Assembly: GCA_014529385.2 (NCBI GenBank)
Contig: CM043967.1
Coordinates: 126,643,182 to 126,705,181 of the forward strand
Direction of reading: 5' to 3'
Length of the DNA stretch: 62,000 bases
From: Adiantum capillus-veneris
Lineage: Eukaryota > Streptophyta > Polypodiopsida > Polypodiales > Pteridaceae
The notes under the pieces were generated by a model. The model searched no databases and was not told the origin of the DNA. It saw nothing but the letters and a program-made list of their open reading frames with translations. Below, piece after piece: positions 11,272 to 22,631 of this stretch (positions within the stretch are counted from its first letter, which is position 1; each line of letters opens with the position of its first letter). A program made the position numbers and the translations under genes.

Positions 11272-14200
11272 TTAGGAATCCAAATCTCTTGATGACCTTT
11301 GTTGACTTTGTTTCACTTTAGGTCTTGTTGAGCTCTTGAGATCTTCATGCAGGTCTGGTGCAGCTGCAGTTTGATTGTGGTTGACTGGTATCCAAATCTT
11401 TGTATAACCTGTGTAGAATCCTTGTCCAAGAGGAAGATTCTTTGAGATCCGTCTTTGTTCTGTATCCTTTTCTGAGTTGTGGTAGAATTTAGCATATTTC
11501 ACTGATGTTCTGTTGTACACATGCTTCTTAGATATCCTAGGATATTATCGAGGTTGATACCTAATGGGCCTTCTTTCTTGGGAGGAACTGGAAGTTATTT
11601 CATATGCCCTAACCTGCGGTTTTGGTACCCATATCTGTCTGTTACCTCCATAGTTCTCCTATTCCCTCATGTTCCTTTAAGCTCCATTGTGATGCTATCC
11701 ATCCCATGTGTTTGTCTTTCTGTGTTGAATTCTTGTCTTTAATCCAAACTGGATCATTGACCTTGACTATATTGCTCTGAACAAACACTTTCTTGACTTT
11801 CCTTTGCTCTCTTGAGTACTTTGGCTGAAATATCTTTGCTTTTTTGGGTGTCTCCTTAAAAATTTCAATTGGGTCAGCAATTGACTTGAAGTTGCTTGAA
11901 GAATCTAATCCATGAGGGTTCTTTGGTATAGAGGCATATGATGTCACACCTTTTGTGTTAATCAGTGGAAGTTCCGCTTTAGCTTTACCTTTGTCTACAA
12001 GATATTTCTTTGATTCTTGTGACTTTTGCAATTTTGAATCTAGCAATAATGGTATTTTTAATTGTTGCTTACTACCTCTTAGAAAAGAGAGTATTAGCAT
12101 TGTATCCTCTTTGTAGGCCTTGTGTTGGTCTAACCACTAATGTCCAAGGATGATATCTGCAAGCATTTCCTTTGAAGGCTTCACCTAAAACTTTACCTGC
12201 TCTTCATGATTTTGAATGCTAAGGGTAGCAACCATTTCTTTCTGACTTGTAGCCTTACCCATGATTTCTCTATTATTTGGCTTGCCTAGAGTAATCTCTA
12301 GAATGCTTTGAATATTCTTTACAACCATATTGCACTTTGATTCTTTATCCAGTAGACCATTGCATCTGACACTTGCTCCTTTTGTACTGCTAAGAACTAT
12401 AGCTATTCTCATTGTTGGCTCTATTGAAGATTTCTGTCTTGCATTTTCCATGGTCTCATCTTGATCTAATTGTGTCTCTATGGAGGGTGACTTGAAACTT
12501 TTTGTTCCAATGTGACTTGCATCGACTGATTCGACTGGCACTGTATGATTGATCTTTGGGCTTCCTATTTCTTCCTGATTTTTTGCAACCTCATTCTTCT
12601 TTACTTCTGGCTTTGGTGGCATCCTCCGATCAATATCTATTGTGGTTTCCCTTTGCTCTGTTTGATCTGCACTTGCTTTTGCCTGATTTGGTTTAAGCTC
12701 TTCTGAGATTCTATTTGATGGAGATGAACTTCAATAAGATCTTCCATTTGAATTGTGCTTGAGGACCTTATGCTGTCGTCCGTAGGTGACCAGTCTTGGT
12801 CTTCATTCTTTGTTGTCTGTGATGACTCCGTCATGTTTAAATTTTATATCTGTAACATCTTTGGGCCATTCGCCTTCCCATTATGATGTCATCTGCCATA
12901 TCCTTTGCAGTGATTGCGTGGAATTGAGCTATGATGATCTGTGAACTTACTTCAATGGTGATAGAGAATATTCCCCAGCAATATTCTCCTTTGTTTCTTG
13001 ATATGCTCACAAATTCAGGAGCATCTTCCAAATGTGGTTGGCCACCTCTTTTCCAAGTGCAAAAGGACATGAGGTTCTTGTTTAATTGAAAATCTAGCTT
13101 TACTTCTCTTGACAGCTTTTCTTTGTTTTCACCAACAATGTTGCACTTGATCTTCTTAGAATTTTTGTTTGAATTGACTGCTTTTGTTGTGGAAGTGTCC
13201 TTTGGTTGAGCTTTATCTGCATTTCCTTTTCTTTGATCACATGTTTCTGTTGATGTTGACTCCATTGGCTATAATATTGTGCTTTTTGTTTGCAATTGAT
13301 GAGCATTATCCACCTGCATTTGAGCAACCTTTGACCTTGAAAGATTCATTGTACTTTCTGGCAGAATCTATCTCTTTGGAGGAGATTCTGGTGGTGACCT
13401 TTGTGTAGCCTTCTAAACTTTATCTCCCAATGACTTTGACATTTTTGTCACTTGTTCTGGTAGCTTGAGGCTTAGCATCATCTTCACATAGTCTTTGACT
13501 TCAATCGTACCATCCGTATGGGTTTGTTTAAGGTCTTGATCTTGGTGATATTCATTACCATGTGCATCTTGATATGCATATGTGAGCTTGATCACATGTA
13601 GCTTTTTGAACACTATTGGATTTGTCAGCTTTTGAATTTGACTTGTGGAGATCAGCTAAAACTTCTTTCCTTGATGATCTTCATATAAGCATTTGTCTGC
13701 AGATTCTGATGAAATCTTGGTCAATTTGAAACTTCCAACAACCATATGATATTTCAATGGTTTCTACCTTGAAGAGGTCTGTTGGCTAGAAGATCTAGGG
13801 CTTCTAATTGGTGTAGCATTTCCTAGTGCATAAGCTGAACTTGATGGATTTACAGCTCCCCCCTTCCGAGGGTGATCACTATAGCCTGCTTCATTGTAAG
13901 AGTTCAAAATTATTTGGCTCTGGTTTACTCTCACCTTTTGGGACTGTGAAGGTACACTTTGGTTAGCATTGTTGATGTTTGGCATTTGTGAACCTTCTGC
14001 ATAGTTTCCTATTTATCTCCTTGAAACATGGCAAATTATTCCCCAAGTCAAGCTATAAATAGAATTATCTCTGCCCTGATATTGTCTATCCCATGGGTCT
14101 CCTATGATATGAGATTCTAAGATTTCAGAACCCAAGGCATCATATATGCTAGACTCTCCTATATATCTACGACTGTTTTAGTCAAAGTATATGTTCGTTT

Positions 14201-15291
14201 GGTCACAGCCGTGAAGCTTGATTTTTGATCAAGGAGATGTTGGCTCTGAATAGATTTTTGGGTTCACTCGGGTAATATCCTTCAACTCTAGAGAGGATGG
14301 GCTATAATAGATTCTTTTCTCTAAAATGAACCATCCTTTCTGATCTATCACTGGACGCACTTCTATGAGCTGGTATGTGGGCCGTTCAAACATTGGTTGA
14401 TTCTTTTTGTACAGTTTTCTTTTTTGGTCTACATAGTGTGCATATGAATTATGTGTACGATACAAAGCTAACATCATTTTGTTTGATGTGTCCCTTAGAC
14501 TCGTGAATGATTGCACACTTGGGGCAGTGGATGCAAAATCATTTTCAAATTCAACATTCTTTTCAACATTCAATGATATCTCGACACCTTTACTAAATTC
14601 ATGCAAGAATTTGTTGTTCAAAGAATCAATTTAAGCTTTCCAAGTGCCTGTGCATCTTTTATGCTCATTTTGGACTTGTAGTGTTTTTACTGGTGCTTCT
14701 AATCGTATTACAGAATCATTCGATTGCATTAAAAGTGATGAGTTAAATGCACTTACGTCAAGATTCACATTTCCAATTTGCTATGTACCTCGCTTGGCAA
14801 TTGATATGTCCCTGTTGTCTGTGTTTCTTAGACAATCTTCAAAAAAATGTCCACCTTTTTTTTCACAAACTAAGCAATACGCCATGACTGGTGGTATTTC
14901 ATTTGGTTCTGTCATGTCAAGCTCTTGCTAAGAAGTTTTTGCTTCTATGTTTACCAAGTTGTTGTCATCTTCTTTTAGAGCACTGAGCATCAAGCAGTAG
15001 ATTGCTCCATCTAGACCTTTGTACCGTCTTTGGCTTGGTTCCCCAATGAAACTTGCTTCTACTGATTGATCTGTTGGATCTTGCAATTTTGGTTCTCAAT
15101 TATAGATTTGACCACTGTAATCCATGTACAATGACCCTGATTGCATATACACCAACTGGATGTTTTGCTGGCTTGTGAAATTTTTTGGATAGCCACTTGG
15201 GTTGACTTTTCAAGCTTTTATCTTCACTTCGTCTTTCAGCTTGCAATACCTGGCTCCACTGAAGTCTATAAACATCTGGGAGTTCACTCAA
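11272..15291 (-). pseudogene. Degenerate gag/protease-like region, lineage unknown
   Basis: A chain of broken minus-strand frames (15291-15100, 14914-14650, 14621-14229, 13985-13764, 13265-12185, 12100-11272). Visible features: a zinc-knuckle-like motif at about 14872-14828 (C-LV-C-EKKGG-H-FFED-C, one residue longer than the usual CX2CX4HX4C); a protease-like stretch at about 12370-12110, where CNGLLDKES would replace the expected D-[ST]-G and ADIILGH resembles the conserved end of retroviral-type proteases; then a basic stretch (KKAKIFQPKYSREQRKVKK). I do not recognise the middle parts. The order gag-knuckle-protease fits an LTR retrotransposon, and no RT follows. Transcription would come from the LTR at 19.7-18.8 kb. 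Confidence 0.5.
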
Positions 15292-16947
15292 TCTGTCTTT
15301 ACTCTTACCAATAGAATCTTGGCTCTTGTGCTACTTTTGCCACTCATAAGATACCTATAGCCTTCTGAATTTGCATATAAGACTTTATCTCCACTATAGC
15401 CATATAGCTATAAAATTTGCTATGTTGCAGTTGTGCATGTGTTGCCACTGCTGCTAGCTTGCTCTATTGTACTTGAACTCTCAGCTCAATTTGAGTCCAT
15501 GTTGGCTCAATCTGTAAAAACTATCTCCTAGCAAATTTTAGTGTTTAGTAGGAGAATTTCTCTTGCTCAGTTTTGATAAAACTGCTTGTGGCAAAGCACT
15601 TTTGCAGTTGACTGCTCTTCAAACTCACACGAGTTGGTTAACTTTAGCTCGACAGTTTCAAAATTGATTCGGGCCCTGAATAGCTTAATCTGCCATCCAC
15701 TATGATTTGTGTCCCTATTCATCCGACTAGAGGCTCAATTTCCAATCCAATTGCTTGCACTTACCAATTTCTAGCGTGACATTTTTTTTAAAATTTGATT
15801 GATGCTTTACTACTTCGAGTTGACCGTTTTCTCGCTTTTTCGCGGTTTGCTCGATTTGCGGTGTGTAATTTCTCCTGTCCGTGTGTTTTTTGCTTTTCGG
15901 CCTCGTTCTAACTGTTTTTGACACTTTTTGATTGTTTTTGACATTTTTTGCGACTTTCTTTTTATTTTTTCTAATTATTTGTGAAATTTTGAATTTTCTA
16001 ACTTTTTTAGTCCTTTTATGATTTTTTATGATTTTTTGGAAAAGTTTTGGATTTTAGGATTTTTCTGAGAATTTTAGAAATTTTTAGGATTTTTATGAAT
16101 TTTTTTAATTGTTGGAAATTTTTTGGACAACTTTAGAATTTTTATGAACTTTTTGAGCTTTCTATTATTTTTGTAAATTATCTATGGGATTTTTGGATTT
16201 TTTAAAGATTTTTAGTGGATTTTTGGTTTTTCTTTGAGTTTTTTAGCTTTTCCTTTTTATTTTTTGTGATGTTTTTATTTTTTTAGGATTTCTTGTGTTT
16301 TTAATAAAAATTTTTATTGTATTGTGATTTATCAATGTGTTTTTAAATTTTTAAGGATTTTCTATGAGTTTTTTTAATATAAATATAATTTTCTAGATTT
16401 CTTTTTATTTTTTATTTAATTTTTTGATTTTTTATTCTTTTTTATGTTTGGATTTGATTGATTTTTTTACTTTTTTATTATTATTATTATTTTATTTATT
16501 TTTATTAAATTTTTTTATTTTTTTATTTTTACTGTTTTTTAAAACTTTTTAAATGACTTTTTTAACTAACTTATACTAACGTCTAAGGCTAACCTAACTA
16601 GCTAACCTATTAACCTTACTAAATCTAATTCTAACATTTCTAACAGACTAACCTTATTTGGCAGTTGATCCGGCAGTAGCGTGGACAACGAGGCATTGAT
16701 GGCACGAAGAGTGAGACAGAAAGTGAGAGGACGTGGTCAGCGGGGCAGTCGGCAGGGTGTGTGTGTGTGTGTGTGTGATGACAGCGGGCGCACACACGGG
16801 GCAGGCTGGCAGCCTTGGCGAGACGCAAGAGAAAGAGAAGAAAGAGAGAGAGAGGATTAAGACGTGCACGTGGGAGAGAGTTAAGAGAGAGAGAGAGACT
16901 CTAAGACAAAGAGAGAGACAAGAGACTCTAAGACAAGAGAGAGAGTG

Positions 16948-16994
<47 letters not shown>

Positions 16995-17146
16995 TATGTG
17001 TGAGAGTTAGAGAGAGAAAAAGTTAAGAGGGAGAAGAGAGAGTTAGTGAGGAGAGAGAGTTAAGAGAGAGAAAGAGAGCGCGTGGGGTGGGTTCACTCGG
17101 CAAGGGAAATAGGGAAAGGTCGGCAGAAAGGAAAAATATTTTTTTT
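15292..17146. other. T-rich tract, GT and GA repeats in the element interior
   Basis: 15,930-16,560 is strongly T-biased on the plus strand (runs of tttttta, gattttt), meaning A-rich in the transcribed orientation. A (GT)n run lies at 16,758-16,778. A long purine tract with cores of (GA)n spans about 16,830-17,080. Apparent open frames here are translations of simple repeats. Confidence 0.65.
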
Positions 17147-18771
17147 TAACGTCGTAGGAAACTGTCTCAAGAGACCGTAAAGGTCTACCCAATGATGAAT
17201 TTTATGTGCCGCAAGGCATGATATCGGAGCCCGTAAAGGTCTACCCAACGATGCATTTTATGTGCCACAAGGCATGATATCGAAGTCCGAAACTCGTTTT
17301 TTATTAATTTTTTATTTTCAAATGTCCACAATTGCCAAAATTATGCCGGAAATTAGCCGAAACTTCAAAAATTCGCCAAAAAATCCCAAAATTTGCTAGA
17401 AAAATCCCAAAAATTCTTGAAAATCTCTAAAAACCTTAGAAAATCATCGTCATTCACAACCAAACATTTTTGGCACGCAAAAGTACATCGAAAATAGCAG
17501 ATTTTGTCAAAAATGTAACTTATGACACAATCGTCAACCCGCCTCCCAGAAATAGCAAAACGCTCAAAACTCAATCACAGAGGGCACAAATGCGAACAAA
17601 GGGATGCCGTAAATAGGTACACACAAAATAGCTCGAAAAGATTGCAAAATCTCCAATTTTTATGGAATAATGTGAATATTAATGCAAAAATTGCCCAAAA
17701 AAATCTACAAATTCTCCACGCAATGGGAAATAGTGCAGCCAAATAAAATTTCAAAAATCACTTCAATTTAATTGCCAAACAAATTCATCAAATAAATCAA
17801 TACTAGGTAATTAAACCGACAAAATTAACTACAAAATTAGGTCAAAAACACAAAAACTATTTTGAGCACAAAAAAACATCAATTAATCATTACACACATC
17901 AAATCTACAAGCGAAACATTGAAGTAATCATACAAATTTAACACTTTTTAGGCACACACAAAAAAATTGGCAGTTTTTACCAATCTTTAGGTGTGCACAC
18001 AAAAGGATTAAACTTGTCGAATTTATAGTGTGACTTCACAAATCATTAGTTGGGCATGAGTACAACACAAATCAATCATCACAATTGAAAAATCATTAAG
18101 CACACGTTGATTTTTAGGTGCACAAACATGGACAAAATAGTGCACACACCTAAAATTAGACATATACACACTCAATTGAAATGCACACACTTGATTTTAG
18201 TGCACACACACTTACAATTGACCATCCAAACATGCAATTAACTCAATTAGGCACCCAATTAGTAATCCACAATCACCAATTAGCAATTGAAACTTGTCAA
18301 ATTCATCTGCCACCAAAACTTAAAAATTTCGCCATTACGATGGCGTGAAAACAAAAAATAAAAAAAATTCAATCCACGTTGCATCAATATAGCATTGCAT
18401 CAACATTGCATTGCATCAACATTACATTGCATCATCATTACATTGCATCATCATTACATTGCATCATCATGATGGGATCTCTACACAACTCTACACATCC
18501 GTAGACTCTAAGGAGGTTGAGAATACCACCTTAATTACCTTTCCGTTGAAGATCAATTGAATGCTCGAATCTCCAATCCTTCATAGCAAATTAGCAAATC
18601 AGCAAAAATTAGTGAAATTAGCAATTGGCAAGATACGGTGACACATTAGGGAATTATGAACACAATGCTTCATGCACACATACTCAAAATCCACAAAAAC
18701 ATAAGCACACAAGTGAAATTAGTGAGGAAACACATTCGATTATGCCACAATTACACTAGCGTAGGCCATCA
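17147..18771 (-). other. Leader (5' untranslated) region of the minus-strand element
   Basis: Begins with the TAACGTCGTAGGAAACT motif (17,149). A unit of about 50 bp with cgtaaaggtctacccaa and ttttatgtgcc is duplicated at 17,180-17,231 and 17,232-17,284. A 16-bp minisatellite (cattacattgcatcat, about five units) lies at 18,393-18,473. The rest is AT-rich with many cacacac words, similar in style to the leader at 41-43 kb. No protein is visible. Confidence 0.55.
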
Positions 18772-18791
18772 TCCCCGGCCACGGCACCAAA
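18772..18791 (-). other. Primer binding site, tRNA-Asp type
   Basis: On the minus strand the bases after the LTR end (CCCAACA) are TTTGGTGCCGTGGCCGGGGA, two mismatches from TGGCGCCGTTGCCGGGGA, the complement of the 3' end of plant tRNA-Asp. It marks where reverse transcription would start and fixes the element orientation. Confidence 0.8.
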
Positions 18792-19712
18792 TGTTGGGGG
18801 CTCCATCGTTGCAATAGCTCCAATGACCAACAGAATTGTCAATATGGAGGGATGAGCTACCCGGCTAGGGCATGGAAACACTCACAGTTAGTGAGCTAAT
18901 CATGGCAACAAGAATGGTTAACTCTACAAGGTGAAATTCTCAGCCTATGGAGCAGCTAAGCCACAATCAAGGTCAATCTCCACATCCACTTCCCTGCACC
19001 TCCAATTAACCCAATCACACACACTACGATTGCAAGACGCTTACAACACTAATCCTATCATGTAACACACTAATGGCAAGCACACATACATAGATCTATC
19101 GAGCACCACACTCCAATCAAATCTATATGCACACACAAGAAAAAGAGGAAAATCACACAAGATTAGAGAGGGATTAACCACTAATTAACTAAGATCTAGT
19201 TAATCTAAGCATCATAGGCAAGCATAAGAAGCATCAGAGAGACATAGTGAAAGAGAATGAATCATTGATTAGTGTTAATCAAGTCTCATGAGGAAGGAGA
19301 AGCTCAAGGACTTCATAGCCACACACCTCAAGAGCTCTCACCAAAGAGTGCTCTCAACCAATGAGCTTGAGAACCCTAATTTCTTTTACACATTGCCTTA
19401 TGTACCTAGGGTAAAAATATGCAATGTCCGGGCACCCAAGTCCTTTAGGGCTCCACCACTTACTGTATTTGCTACCTAAGCACACTAACTAACTTGCTCT
19501 TTACAGCTTGAAACTCCCATTGAGCCCGTAACACATTAAAACACTACAATGGCTTGACATAAATTGGGAATTTACAATACGTGACCATTTTGGGAAAACG
19601 TGAAAAATGTGTAGCTCCAATATTTACTGCTTCTTTGGATTAATACTCGATGTGCATTTGTACGTCTTTGGTCTTTAGGAGCTTCTGTTAACTGACATTG
19701 ACTCAGTTAACA
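18792..19712 (-). repeat. 5' LTR, 921 bp (minus strand)
   Basis: Plus-strand ends are TGTTGGGGGC and CAGTTAACA, so both strands give TG...CA. It abuts the primer site on the left. The start on the minus strand is a 10-bp palindrome, TGTTAACTGA-(7 nt)-TCAGTTAACA. The distal 392 bp are shared with 9657-10048. Confidence 0.8.
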
Positions 19713-20159
19713 TGGCTGTTCTTGTGAGCGAAGTCTCTGCTCAAATTTGTAATTGTATTTGGCATATGTCAACCATATTGTGTGAGCTATTTGTCCCATT
19801 GGTGTTGGGCCAAGCCCAATTGTACCTAAACATAAAAAATATTACTCTTTTGAGATGAGTTTTTGTGTGTGTGTGTGTGTGTGTGTGCATGTGTCTCTCT
19901 GTTGAGTGGGCAAATGGATAGTCTCTCTCCTCTCACTCCATCGGTGTGTTCCGTATCTTGGCCAGGAGGGTTGTGTAAGCCGAGTGGTGCCCCATTGTGT
20001 GTGTGTGTGTGCACGCGTCATGCCCAGAGTGTGTGTGTCATCCCAAGAGTGTGTGTCAGGTGATTATAGAGGCGTTGTGTGTGTTTCCATCCCGCTCACA
20101 TTCCTTTGGCACCCCCATGGAGGATCTTCTTCGAGTACCTTCAGTTTCGGGATTACAAA
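19713..20159. other. Flanking DNA with (GT)n repeats
   Basis: Lies between two retrotransposons. A (GT)n array occupies 19,864-19,887, with more GT-rich words to 20,080. The last five bases, ACAAA (20155-20159), are the left target-site duplication of the next element. No gene is seen. Confidence 0.6.
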
Positions 20160-20281
20160 TGTAAGGACATGGATCCTATGGGCAAGGCCACCGGCACGGC
20201 TGGACAATGTGTACGCTAGGGGAGGCTATAAGATAGCACGGTTGGGTGGAGACTAGCACACACATTACCACCACCCTTTCA
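20160..20281 (+). repeat. Chromovirus 5' LTR, 122 bp
   Basis: TGTAAGGACATGG ... ACCCTTTCA, repeated at 36171-36290. It ends directly before a primer site. Confidence 0.88.
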
Positions 20282-20282
20282 C

Positions 20283-20294
20283 TGTTATCCGAGC
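20283..20294 (+). other. Primer binding site, tRNA-iMet type
   Basis: TGTTATCCGAGC, one base after the LTR end, differs at two positions from TGGTATCAGAGC, the complement of plant initiator tRNA-Met. Confidence 0.7.
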
Positions 20295-21018
20295 TATTTT
20301 TGGAGAAGAGGAAAAGCAGGTTGCATGTGCATGCGACACGCTGCTTCTCCCCCACGTTCCGCAGACAGCGACGTCTCCACTATGCAGCAAAAACAAGGCA
20401 GGCACAATTTTTTGTGCGAATAACATGTAGGAAAACAACGATAGCCGATCGCGGCCACCCCATCTATGCCCTCCGCAGCGGGATACCAAGGCAAACCTGA
20501 TTAGCAACTCGACAACATTGAGGCTCCGAAGGCTTCTGTTGGTGATGTTGGTTGTGCGCGTAGGAAGGACCGCTTAACCCTTGCATGAAGGAGGGTTGAA
20601 TCCACTCCATGAGGGTAAGAGGCCAACACTTTACCATCAAGCTATTGACCCTTGTTGTGTATAACAAGGAAAATAGCCTACTTGTGTTGAAAGGAAAACT
20701 AGAAGGAAAGGGAAAGCTTCAAACTTCAAGGAAGTAGCTTCACCCTTACTTTTCACTTCTTGGAGGAAGGCAAGTTTTCCTCCACAATTCTTTTTTCCTC
20801 AAGGAAGTAGCTTCAAAGTGAAAAAAAACCTTCACAAAAACGACGGGTTTCTGTCAAGAATCATCAAAGGCGTTCTTACAATGAACGTCAAGTGAAGCGC
20901 TCAAATTCCCGCAAGGCGAGGTTCTCATGCAACGCAAATCATAGAGCATACAAAACACAAAGACTTCAATTTCTCAAGGTACAAGTTGTCGTTTTTTTTT
21001 CTCTCTTTGCATTAGTGT
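20295..21018 (+). other. Chromovirus leader before gag
   Basis: No protein family is visible. Contains a local repeat (caaggaagtagcttca at about 20,728 and 20,799). Open frames here on the minus strand have no recognisable motifs. Confidence 0.5.
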
Positions 21019-22167
21019 GTGTTTACCATGGCCAGTGAGGATATCCCACCTACACACACGTTTGATTTTGAGCACGTAGATCAAAATCAGAGCACCACGA
21101 GTGCTCCTAACACTAATATGCACGATGATGATGATCTAGGAGATCATGGGCTTGTAGATATGGCTTCTTTTAAGACTTTGGAACATCACCAAAGCGTACT
21201 TGAAAGAAACATCTCTGCACGCAATGCAAATGTTACTTATGGAGTTACTTGTGAAATTTATGAAATCACAGAGGACTCACGGAGCCACAAGTGGCATGGC
21301 TCAAGGGATCCAAGATCGCACGACTCAAGGAGTCCAAGAGACAAGTGTTGCAAAAGATGCAGAAGGTAGCAATGCATTACTTAATAATGTCACCATTCCT
21401 GAGTTTCACGGGGAAGAGCGTGATTGCAACAAGGATGCGGTCAATACGTTCTTACACAAATGGAGTGATATTCATAGATTGAGACACACCTCAGATATAA
21501 AAGCAGATGTGGAAACAAGTCTATCTCTTAAAGGCAAGGCCTATAAGTGGTGGATGACATTTTCAATAGATGCTCGTCCTCCGTCTTGGGCTACGTTTCA
21601 AGCTTCTTTCTCCAAAGAGTTTTTTGACTCCAATGAAGAAGATAAGAATTGGTTAGCATGGGATGCATGCCGCATGTCTGGCCTCTCTCTCACACAGTAC
21701 CTTTAGAAGTATCGGGAAATCATATTAAAACATCTTGACAACGGGGTTTTAATAGGGGTCTTGACAAAGAGTATCGTCTTCATGTCAAGACCTAACATCC
21801 AAAAACTTTGGAAGAAGCCATCAGTCATGCCCAAAGATATGATGATGACCAGGAGAGGAAAGGAAATGTTCCCTACTCTAAGAATACTTTTCCTAAGAGC
21901 AATGTGGCTAAGAGCCAACAGCGAGGTAGATCTTCCACACGTTCCAAGAGGAATAAGAGACAATCTACCTCTCCACGCCCACAAGAGGCTAAGAAGCCTA
22001 AGCAATCACAAGATACTCCACATGGGTCTCTCAGCACTGTTGATTTGGAGCGTGCAAAGAAACAGAATTTGTGTTTTAGATGTCTTCCGGAACAACATAA
22101 CAAGAAAGATTGTCCTCTTTTGCAAGGCAAAGAAAAGGACATGCACACGGTGCAACGCTCACATTAG
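21019..22167 (+). pseudogene. Chromovirus gag (capsid and zinc knuckle), broken
   Basis: Begins MASEDIPPTH (the first ATG is at 21019, a second at 21028). The frame moves by +1 near 21,250-21,350 into the capsid part (about 21,390-21,706: IPEFHGEERD, FLHKWSDI, GKAYKWWMTF, WATFQASFSKEF), typical of the Retrotrans_gag domain. TAG at 21704-21706 and a further frame change precede a basic stretch and the zinc knuckle C-FR-C-LPEQ-H-NKKD-C (about 22,075-22,118), a canonical CX2CX4HX4C that would bind element RNA. Gag would form the virus-like particle in the cytoplasm. Not functional. Confidence 0.85.
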
Positions 22168-22205
22168 ATTCATCTCCTAAATATTGTGTTGTAGAGGTTC
22201 TTCAT

Positions 22206-22631
22206 ATGGAAGAAAAGCACAAGTGTTGTGTGATTGCTTCAATATGGCAACCCACCTTTGACCCCCATGATTTGATTTGCATGCATGGCACTATTAACGG
22301 ACAATGTGTTTGTATTTTAGTGGATGATGGTGCAACTCATAACTTCTTGAACTATACGGTAGTCAAGAAATTGAAGCTTACATTGGCTCCCTACTCTCAC
22401 AAGTATGTGATGGAGCAGATGTCTGGGAATGATAAAGAAGTATGGGACACATTAGTTCAAGGGGTTGAGATTATTTTTCAAGATTATATGACGACCTTTG
22501 ACTTCCAAGTTATGAACATGGACCGTGTTGATGTAGTCTTAGGATGGGAAACACATTGCACGGTAGTTATGGACAAAACTCCTTATCCTTTATGGACAAT
22601 GGTAAACATGTGCTTTTGCTTGGTGAGATAA
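22206..22631 (+). pseudogene. Chromovirus aspartic protease
   Basis: Frame 3 carries CILVDDGATHNFLNYTVV, the retropepsin active-site region, with DDGA in place of the usual D-[ST]-G-A, and VDVVLGWE, the conserved C-terminal ILG-W segment. The protease would cut the polyprotein. The frame differs from both flanking parts, so shifts have accumulated. Confidence 0.8.

Larger units (their letters stand above)
9657..19712 (-). mobile_element. Minus-strand LTR retrotransposon with truncated 3' LTR
   Basis: Read on the minus strand: 5' LTR 19712-18792 (TG...CA), tRNA-Asp-like primer site at 18791-18772, AT-rich leader, gag/protease-like debris (about 15.3-11.3 kb), polypurine tract 10060-10049, then the first 392 bp of the 3' LTR (10048-9657), after which similarity stops. 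No RT, RNase H or integrase motifs were found, so the copy looks non-autonomous or gutted. Lineage is uncertain; the primer type resembles Athila/Tat-group gypsy elements. Confidence 0.75.
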
